Shown here piece by piece: positions 7,567 through 12,114 of a stretch of 12,114 bases of DNA. Position numbers and translations under genes: made by a program. Origin of the DNA: Oligoflexia bacterium. GTDB lineage: Bacteria; Bdellovibrionota; UBA1018. The notes under the pieces are model-generated. The model did not search any database. It worked only from the letters and a program-made list of their open reading frames with translations, and was not told the DNA's origin. The stretch spans positions 1-12,114 of the forward strand of contig CAIYTD010000242.1 of the NCBI GenBank assembly GCA_903928955.1, in the 5' to 3' direction. Each line of letters starts with the position of its first letter. The first letter of the stretch is position 1.

Positions 7567-8748
7567 ATGAAAAAAATTTTAGTTCCCTTCTTGAGTTGCA
7601 TGATTCTGTTTTCTGCCTGTGTAGGCGGAGAGGTGCATCTTGTATCTCTAGTAAAAAGGGAGAATGTAGAACTTCACATTCCCCAGTCGACTCTTCATCC
7701 TGTGCCCGCTGTAACCGCTTTGCCCCCTTCAGGTCGACCTCCCGTTATGAATGTTTTGACTGAAATTTTTCAGTGGAAGAAAGCCCAAGGGACTCAGGTT
7801 TTTGCATTTATTATTGAGCCGGATCGAGGATTTCGGGATCCTTTGATGCGTTTAGCGGGTTGGATCGATCATTTGGGTCGGTCTATTGTGCAAGAGCTGC
7901 AACAGGATTGGGCAATAGGAGGACCAGGAGGAGGAAGACATAAAGTTGATAGTCTTCGATTTTATTTAGCTAGAAATGTAGTTGATTCAGGGGCACAAGT
8001 ATTTTCGGGATCGATCGGTCCTAATTTTGAGATTGATAGATGGATTGATACTTTATCGGGGAGTTTGCGTGGCTTTAGTTTTCAAAATTTACGCAATGAA
8101 ATTTCCGCTTCAGATCCATACTATGGATTAGCTCATCTTTTTAATGAATTAAATGGAATAGATATAAGAGTTTTAAATTCAGGGAAGCCGATTTGGATGA
8201 CTTATATTTTTATCCATCGTGATAAGCTTATTTTTGATAACACTATTTCAGAGTGGATTGAGTTCTTAAAAATTTCACAAAAGGAGAAAGGCCTTTCTAA
8301 CTATCGCACTTCCATAGAAATAATCAGTGGACAGTCTAGAAGAGAAGAAAGAGGCGTAGGGAATCGTCCCCAACTCGATCATTTTCAGTCATTTGATTTT
8401 CATCAACAGTCAGATGAAGATATTATTCCAATGCAACAGGGGCAGTTTGTTCAAGAGATCGTAGAGCGCAGCTTTCATAAACAAAAAGAAGCCCTGGAGA
8501 ATAATCGTATTATTTTAAGGCGAGCTCCAGATCTCAGCACATTAAATGTTTTTGTGAGGCTACTGGGAGTGGGACCATGGATCCCACTCCAACCTCCGGT
8601 AGGAGTGGGGTATCCAGTACCAACTAGTGCAATTTTTCCGCATGTGACATTTGATTGGGACCGAGCGAGCAATGCCATTCAAATAATGAATTCGAATCAT
8701 TTGAATCTTGGAGATGAAATTCAGGTAAAGTATGTCCCAAATGATTAA
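7567..8748 (+). CDS. lipoprotein with degenerate vWA-like domain (second of a pair)
   Basis: Almost the same length as its upstream neighbour (393 versus 392 residues) and probably its diverged paralogue. The N-terminus MKKILVPFLSCMILFSAC gives a lipobox-like FSAC (Cys18), with Val at +2. TQVFAFIIEPDRGFRDPLMR (residues 76-95) sits where a vWA first strand and MIDAS loop would be, but the metal ligands are missing. WMTYIFIHRDKL matches a later vWA strand. The C-terminal domain (about 325-393) has a proline-rich insert and ends FDWDRASNAIQIMNSNHLN-LGDEIQVKYV, the counterpart of YDEASNSLIFTAAG...NDSVEATYY in the previous protein. It is presumably an outer-membrane lipoprotein facing the periplasm or the surface. 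The vWA call rests on pattern and on the paralogue, so it is less certain than for the first copy. Confidence 0.6.
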   Translation: MKKILVPFLSCMILFSACVGGEVHLVSLVKRENVELHIPQSTLHPVPAVTALPPSGRPPVMNVLTEIFQWKKAQGTQVFAFIIEPDRGFRDPLMRLAGWIDHLGRSIVQELQQDWAIGGPGGGRHKVDSLRFYLARNVVDSGAQVFSGSIGPNFEIDRWIDTLSGSLRGFSFQNLRNEISASDPYYGLAHLFNELNGIDIRVLNSGKPIWMTYIFIHRDKLIFDNTISEWIEFLKISQKEKGLSNYRTSIEIISGQSRREERGVGNRPQLDHFQSFDFHQQSDEDIIPMQQGQFVQEIVERSFHKQKEALENNRIILRRAPDLSTLNVFVRLLGVGPWIPLQPPVGVGYPVPTSAIFPHVTFDWDRASNAIQIMNSNHLNLGDEIQVKYVPND

Positions 8749-9388
8749 AGTTCTCCTTAGTTTTTATCTTTTAGGAGTTGGAATCTTATGGAACGTGTGT
8801 CTTGCGGCTGAGCCGCTGCTCGATCTCCTTCAAAATCAAGAGCTCGATTCGGCGGCGCCTGTTGTTCAGAATAGGCAAGTGATCAAAGCTCGTCGATTTC
8901 AGCTGGGTATGGGGATGGGGTACTCGGATCGAAATGATCTTTATTCTCACCTTTTGCTTTCTGTTTCAGGTCGATACCATTTTACTGAGTTTCATGCGTG
9001 GGAAGTCATCAGAATCTATACCATGCTGAATCAAGCGAGCTCTGTCTTTCAGGAAGCTTTTGATCAAGCAAATCTTAAGCCTGACGTTCAGCAGTCCTGT
9101 TTCCAAGTAGTGAGTTCCTATGTGTTTACTCCTATTTATGGTAAATATTCTTGGACAGATCTGCATACTATTTATTTTGATATCTTTGCGACAGTAGGGG
9201 GAGGATTGCGTTTTGCAGATCAGTTGCAGCCCGTTTTAGAAGTCGGACTGGGTATGAATCATTATTTATTTAAGAATAGACTATCTATTGTTCCTGAGTT
9301 TCGTGTTCGCGGTTATTCTGAAGCCAGGACAAGGCAAGTGGGTGTGATTGAGCATCTCGGTCAATTGGGGGTTGCATGGATTTTTTAA
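8732..9388 (+). CDS. outer-membrane beta-barrel protein
   Basis: The start codon lies inside the preceding gene (17-base overlap), with AGGT five bases upstream. A second ATG at 8741 would also keep the signal peptide. Residues 1-26 are a signal peptide (cleavage near CLAA|EP). After a short Gln/Asn-containing linker, the chain has alternating barrel-like strands: ARRFQLGMGMGYSDRNDLYS, LLLSVSGRYHFTEFHAWEVI, TIYFDIFATVGGGLRFADQL and RLSIVPEFRVRGYSEA. It ends LGVAWIF with a terminal Phe. The 'GRYHFTE.HAWEV' stretch resembles the barrel family seen in Myxococcota and Bdellovibrionota, often next to gliding-type genes; this family link is from memory and not tested. A barrel followed by a long periplasmic helical protein recalls the gltB/gltA-gltC arrangement of Myxococcus. 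Confidence 0.7.
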   Translation: MSQMIKVLLSFYLLGVGILWNVCLAAEPLLDLLQNQELDSAAPVVQNRQVIKARRFQLGMGMGYSDRNDLYSHLLLSVSGRYHFTEFHAWEVIRIYTMLNQASSVFQEAFDQANLKPDVQQSCFQVVSSYVFTPIYGKYSWTDLHTIYFDIFATVGGGLRFADQLQPVLEVGLGMNHYLFKNRLSIVPEFRVRGYSEARTRQVGVIEHLGQLGVAWIF

Positions 9389-10929
9389 AGATTCTGAATG
9401 CTCGATTTTTAGTGTTAGGCGTGTTTTACACTTTATCTGTATCTGCAAGCGATTCTCTTTCTCCTTCTTTAAAAATGAAGATTTCAACTGCTTTATCGAA
9501 CTGTGACTGGAGTCAGACTCGATCCTGGAGTCGTCAAATGGAAACTGCAAAACCTGAAATTTTGGCGCTGTTTCAATTGGCCTGGACTCAAGTTGCTTTG
9601 TGCACAACAACAGAGGGGCACTCCGTAGTTGCAAAGCAAGATCCTGAAAAATTTTTGAGTTGGGAGAAGACGGAAGAGCGCTGGGAGGATGAAGTGCAGG
9701 GTATCGCTTCTCGGACGCGATGCCGTATGGACCCTCGTCTTTATTCGACCCGCTTGGATCAGATTTCAGATAAAGATCTTAAAAGGTTTCTTTTTCCTCT
9801 TTTTTCCCATTACGAACTGCTAAATCCTTTAACCCGATCTCTTTTAAGAAAATATGCATTTTTTCTTTGGGGGGTCCAGACGGCCGATAAGGCCCTCTAT
9901 GAAGAATTGAAGGGAGCCCTTCCAACACTGATGAAGCGGAGAGAACAAGAGCCCCATTCCGTTGAGGCATGTCAGGTGGAAGCTCTTTATTTTTTGATCC
10001 AAAATGAGAGCAAAACCCCCCTTCAAAAGGTCTCCCTCTATGAGCAGTATTTTCGTCAGTGTGGAGGAGATGATCCACTCTTTGGCATCGCGATGAAAAT
10101 CGAGGGTGGAGATGCCTATTGGAATGCAAGAGAAATGGGCAAAGCCTTCACACTTTTTGAGAAAGCACTGCGACCCTTTCAGGGGCGGAAAATTCCTGCA
10201 GAGTATGCTTACCGTTTAGCAGTGAGTGGATTTTTAAGCGGGGCAAAGGACGATTTAGTACTGAGATTAGCGGATGAGAGTTTAAAGGATCCTCAGATTC
10301 AGCCTCTCTTCAAAAGTAGTCTTAAAAATTTAGTCTGTTCTCAGCTCAGTCAATTGGGTTCGAAAGCGTCTCAAACCCTGATGGAAAGCGTATTTGGAGC
10401 CTCTCATTGGGTAGACCAAGCTGTTTTTCTGACTCAAGAGTGTGAAGACCCTCTTTTGATTCCTCTTTGGAAACGAGCGGTTTTGTTGGCTAAAAGTCCC
10501 CAAGAGAAATCTACTTTATTGGGACTCCTTCTGCGGAGCTTGATTCAAGAGAGAAAGTTTTCGGAAGCCCGCGGAAAAGCGTTGGAGCTGGTTCGGATTT
10601 CTGAGAAATTTAAATTTCTAGGAAGTATTCAGTTTTGGGGTGCAATTGATTTTTCACTCCTTCACTCGGATCAGCATCGGAAAGAACTGCTTCAACTGGC
10701 CCGATTTTATGTCTCTCATGCTTCAGAGAGTTCCTTCGATACTCAAAAGCTCAAGCGCTTGGAGGCTGTTGATGGAGCTAGTGATTCCATCAAAAAAGAT
10801 TCTCACATGTCCATGCAGAAAGTTTCCATTCCATTGGTAATGGCTATTCCTTCTGTTCCAATGAATTTGGTGGTTCAAGAAAATTTTGTTGAGCTTTTTT
10901 ATAAATGGATGCCAATGGAGAATCGGTAA
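9376..10929 (+). CDS. periplasmic helical-repeat (TPR-like) protein
   Basis: It starts 13 bases inside the barrel gene, with a G-run (9367-9371) as a possible ribosome site. Residues 1-24 are a signal peptide (VSVSA|SD region), giving a soluble or envelope-attached periplasmic protein. The rest is almost entirely helical. Segments such as GDAYWNAREMGKAFTLFEKA, IPAEYAYRLAVSGFLSGAKD and LIQERKFSEARGKALELVRI look like TPR or TPR-like helix pairs, but only a few fit the consensus closely. Four Cys in the first 220 residues (near 43, 76, 116 and 199) could make disulfides. The likely role is a protein-protein scaffold between inner- and outer-membrane parts, comparable in type to GltC; direct homology is not shown. 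The protein ends 25 bases past the first ATG available to the next gene. Confidence 0.65.
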   Translation: MDFLKILNARFLVLGVFYTLSVSASDSLSPSLKMKISTALSNCDWSQTRSWSRQMETAKPEILALFQLAWTQVALCTTTEGHSVVAKQDPEKFLSWEKTEERWEDEVQGIASRTRCRMDPRLYSTRLDQISDKDLKRFLFPLFSHYELLNPLTRSLLRKYAFFLWGVQTADKALYEELKGALPTLMKRREQEPHSVEACQVEALYFLIQNESKTPLQKVSLYEQYFRQCGGDDPLFGIAMKIEGGDAYWNAREMGKAFTLFEKALRPFQGRKIPAEYAYRLAVSGFLSGAKDDLVLRLADESLKDPQIQPLFKSSLKNLVCSQLSQLGSKASQTLMESVFGASHWVDQAVFLTQECEDPLLIPLWKRAVLLAKSPQEKSTLLGLLLRSLIQERKFSEARGKALELVRISEKFKFLGSIQFWGAIDFSLLHSDQHRKELLQLARFYVSHASESSFDTQKLKRLEAVDGASDSIKKDSHMSMQKVSIPLVMAIPSVPMNLVVQENFVELFYKWMPMENR

Positions 10930-10931
10930 AA

Positions 10932-11375
10932 GTGAGAAAGATAAAATTCTTTTTAAGAATGATTCTTTTCATTGGCATGATTTTGATCTGTGGAAGGCTG
11001 CATGAGGAACCTCTCCCCCTTTCTTTCCCTCAGCTACGGCCTCTTGCGGCGAAAAAAATTCAGAATCATCCTGCTCAAAAACGCAGTGCAAAAATATCCG
11101 GGCATTATTCTTTTGAGTGGATGGACCAAAAGATACAAAAAAGTAGGGGAAGGATAGCAGGATGTATGCTTCGGAATCCGAATTTTGGAAGTGTCCGGTC
11201 TAAAATGACTCTCGATTGGAGTTCAACTGGAGCGATTGAACGGGTAAAGATAATTCCTGATCCAGGAAGCTCTGTCAAAGAGTGTATCACTGACCTGGTG
11301 GTTGAGTGGCAGCTTCCAGTACATCCAGGGCTGCAGCCGTTTTCCTATTCTGTGGTTTTAGTACCTTCTCATTAA
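10932..11375 (+). CDS. membrane-anchored protein with AgmX/PglI (TonB-like) C-terminal domain
   Basis: Last gene of the operon. From the GTG at 10932 the protein opens MRKIKFFLRMILFIGMILIC, a basic stretch plus one hydrophobic helix, so it is either anchored in the inner membrane or secreted. A proline/lysine-rich linker follows. The final 75 or so residues have the AgmX/PglI pattern: RGRIAGCMLRNPNFGSVRSK, MTLDWSSTGAIERVKI, SSVKECITDLVVEWQLPVHP. The two conserved Cys are C78 and C118 from this start. In Myxococcus such TonB-like domains sit on GltG and GltJ and work in the periplasm. The start is uncertain. An ATG at 10905 in the same frame gives nine more residues and overlaps the previous gene by 25 bases, but lacks a ribosome site. 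GGAG (10917-10920) is 11 bases before the GTG, and that start puts the signal helix at the N-terminus. Confidence 0.65.
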   Translation: MRKIKFFLRMILFIGMILICGRLHEEPLPLSFPQLRPLAAKKIQNHPAQKRSAKISGHYSFEWMDQKIQKSRGRIAGCMLRNPNFGSVRSKMTLDWSSTGAIERVKIIPDPGSSVKECITDLVVEWQLPVHPGLQPFSYSVVLVPSH

Positions 11376-11457
11376 GTTCATTTTATGGTTGTATTAGATT
11401 ATAAAAGTGTGATACTAATTCCTCTTTAAAAAAAACGAAAAAATTCTACCAGCATCA

Positions 11458-11486
11458 TTGAAATACTTATTATTAATTCGTTTTAT
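11458..11486 (+). promoter_or_regulatory. weak putative promoter for the hexapeptide-repeat gene
   Basis: TTGAAA (11458-11463), 17 bases, then TTTTAT (11481-11486), in the AT-rich gap of 133 bases between the operon end and the next gene. Each box matches four of six consensus bases. AGGAG (11496-11500) lies eight bases before the ATG at 11509 and is a clear ribosome site. Confidence 0.25.
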
Positions 11487-11508
11487 TTAAAACATAGGAG
11501 TTATTTCA

Positions 11509-11991
11509 ATGATTTTTCGTCCGACTATTTTTATTAGTTTATTCTCATTTTTATTCATCACTTCTGCTTATGCAGCTCAAGATTGGTGTATTGAAGATCC
11601 TTCCTTTCCTCCGTGTTCCGGTCGTCGCGGAAGTTGTACAAAAAATTTAGACGGTAGTGATGGAGGGTTTGTAGAAGCGTCTGCAACTGTTGAATCAGTG
11701 ATGGTGAATGGCTTGAAGCAAAATATTCCCTACATTGGGGTAGGTGTAACTATTTGTGATTATGCCCAGGTCTCAGGAAACGCTCAGATTACTGAGGATG
11801 CCTATATCTCAGGAACTGCTCGTGTATCAGGTAATGCTCAGGTCCGTGGAGATGCCATGGTTTTTGGAAATGCTGAAGTCTCAGGTAGCGCTAAGGTCTA
11901 TGAAGAAGCACAAGTCTATGGAGATGCCTCGATCTATGAAAATGCTCAGATCTATGGAGATGCTCATGTCTATGTGTTACGTCCTAGATAA
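11509..11991 (+). CDS. secreted protein with twelve hexapeptide repeats (left-handed beta-helix type)
   Basis: Residues 1-23 are a signal peptide (ITSAYAA|QD). Residues 24-82 form a Cys-containing head (C27, C36, C43, and C83 at the junction) with a Gly/Ser/Asp-rich middle. Residues 83-154 are exactly twelve hexapeptides of the form x-[GED]-x-A-x-[VI], for example SGNAQI, SGTARV, RGDAMV, FGNAEV, YGDASI. This pattern makes a left-handed beta-helix with three hexapeptides per turn, so about four turns. Cytoplasmic transferases with this fold carry catalytic loops and extra domains; none is seen here, and the chain stops six residues after the last repeat. A structural, adhesive or surface-polymer role is more likely than catalysis. 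The strong ribosome site AGGAG and a separate gap suggest its own transcription. No link to the operon is shown beyond proximity. Confidence 0.75.
   Translation: MIFRPTIFISLFSFLFITSAYAAQDWCIEDPSFPPCSGRRGSCTKNLDGSDGGFVEASATVESVMVNGLKQNIPYIGVGVTICDYAQVSGNAQITEDAYISGTARVSGNAQVRGDAMVFGNAEVSGSAKVYEEAQVYGDASIYENAQIYGDAHVYVLRPR
11755..11970 (+). repeat. coding tandem repeat, twelve 18-base units
   Basis: Each unit encodes one hexapeptide of the beta-helix protein. Early units share 'tcaggaaac/gct cag' and later units share 'tatggagatgc' and 'tatgaaaatgct', so the last few copies are closer to each other than to the first ones. That suggests recent duplication at the 3' end of the array. Confidence 0.8.
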
Positions 11992-12114
11992 TCAGCCCCC
12001 TCTTCGTCTCACATAAATAGACCCCCGGTTGCTTTGTGTTTGTACTACTGCACTAATGTTTTGTCAACTTTAGTTATGTAATTTCTTCCTTTTAAACGAT
12101 AACTGTCACCTTCA
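11992..12114. other. non-coding tail of the window, no feature supported
   Basis: These 123 bases contain no convincing ORF, no hairpin followed by a T-run and no well-spaced promoter. TTGTCA at 12061-12066 looks like a -35 box, but nothing like a -10 sits 16-18 bases later. Confidence 0.5.

Noticed and set aside
9281..9634. Minus-strand ORF of 117 codons across the barrel/helical-protein junction
   Set aside because: It opposes two supported genes and shows no domain, signal or ribosome site.
9779..10129. Minus-strand ORF of 116 codons inside the periplasmic helical protein gene
   Set aside because: The composition looks like the reverse of a coding frame (many His, Arg and Pro), and the plus-strand gene has a signal peptide and neighbours in register.
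11755..11970. CRISPR-like array from the regular repeats
   Set aside because: The units are contiguous 18-base coding repeats with no spacers.
11756..12016. Overlapping plus-strand ORF rich in Met and Ser in the repeat region
   Set aside because: Its periodicity is a frame-shifted echo of the 18-base repeats; the 11509 frame has the signal peptide and the AGGAG site.

Overview
The window reads as chromosome of a moderately AT-rich, Gram-negative, didermal bacterium. Signal peptides, lipoboxes, outer-membrane barrels ending in an aromatic residue and a peptidoglycan-binding OmpA-type domain all point to a double envelope. Degenerate vWA lipoproteins, an AgmX/PglI-type C-terminal domain and Glt-like modules suggest Bdellovibrionota, Myxococcota or a related former deltaproteobacterial lineage. 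This placement is inferred from protein style, not from a marker gene. Every supported gene is on the + strand.

Layout. (1) 2-514 is the 3' end of a gene with one truncated and one complete PDZ-like domain, as in HtrA-type or other PDZ proteins. (2) 628-1296 encodes a small secreted barrel-like protein with a promoter almost touching its start codon. (3) 1468-11375 is a ten-gene, same-strand block with junctions from a 25-base gap to a 17-base overlap, most likely one operon. (4) 11509-11991 is a separate secreted protein made of twelve hexapeptide repeats. 11992-12114 has no gene I can support.

The operon is the striking part. It encodes a CsgG/FlgO-like plus barrel outer-membrane protein, a TPR lipoprotein, a MotA-like and a MotB-like stator pair, and a membrane-anchored protein that looks like the last periplasmic ring domain of FliF joined through a transmembrane helix to a cytoplasmic region ending in a FliG-C (torque) domain. 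Then follow two lipoproteins with degenerate vWA domains and a shared C-terminal module, a second outer-membrane barrel, a large periplasmic helical-repeat protein and a small membrane-anchored AgmX/PglI-type protein. No flagellar export, rod, hook or filament gene is present in the block.

My reading (inference): the MotAB-like pair uses ion flow across the inner membrane to drive the FliF/FliG-like rotor. The periplasmic, lipoprotein and outer-membrane parts would carry or transmit the force across the envelope, much as the Glt proteins do around the AglRQS stator in Myxococcus gliding. It may be a non-flagellar rotary or trans-envelope motor. The stator call is firm, the FliG-C call is good, the FliF-like call is moderate, and the cellular task (gliding, surface transport, polymer movement) cannot be read from the sequence.
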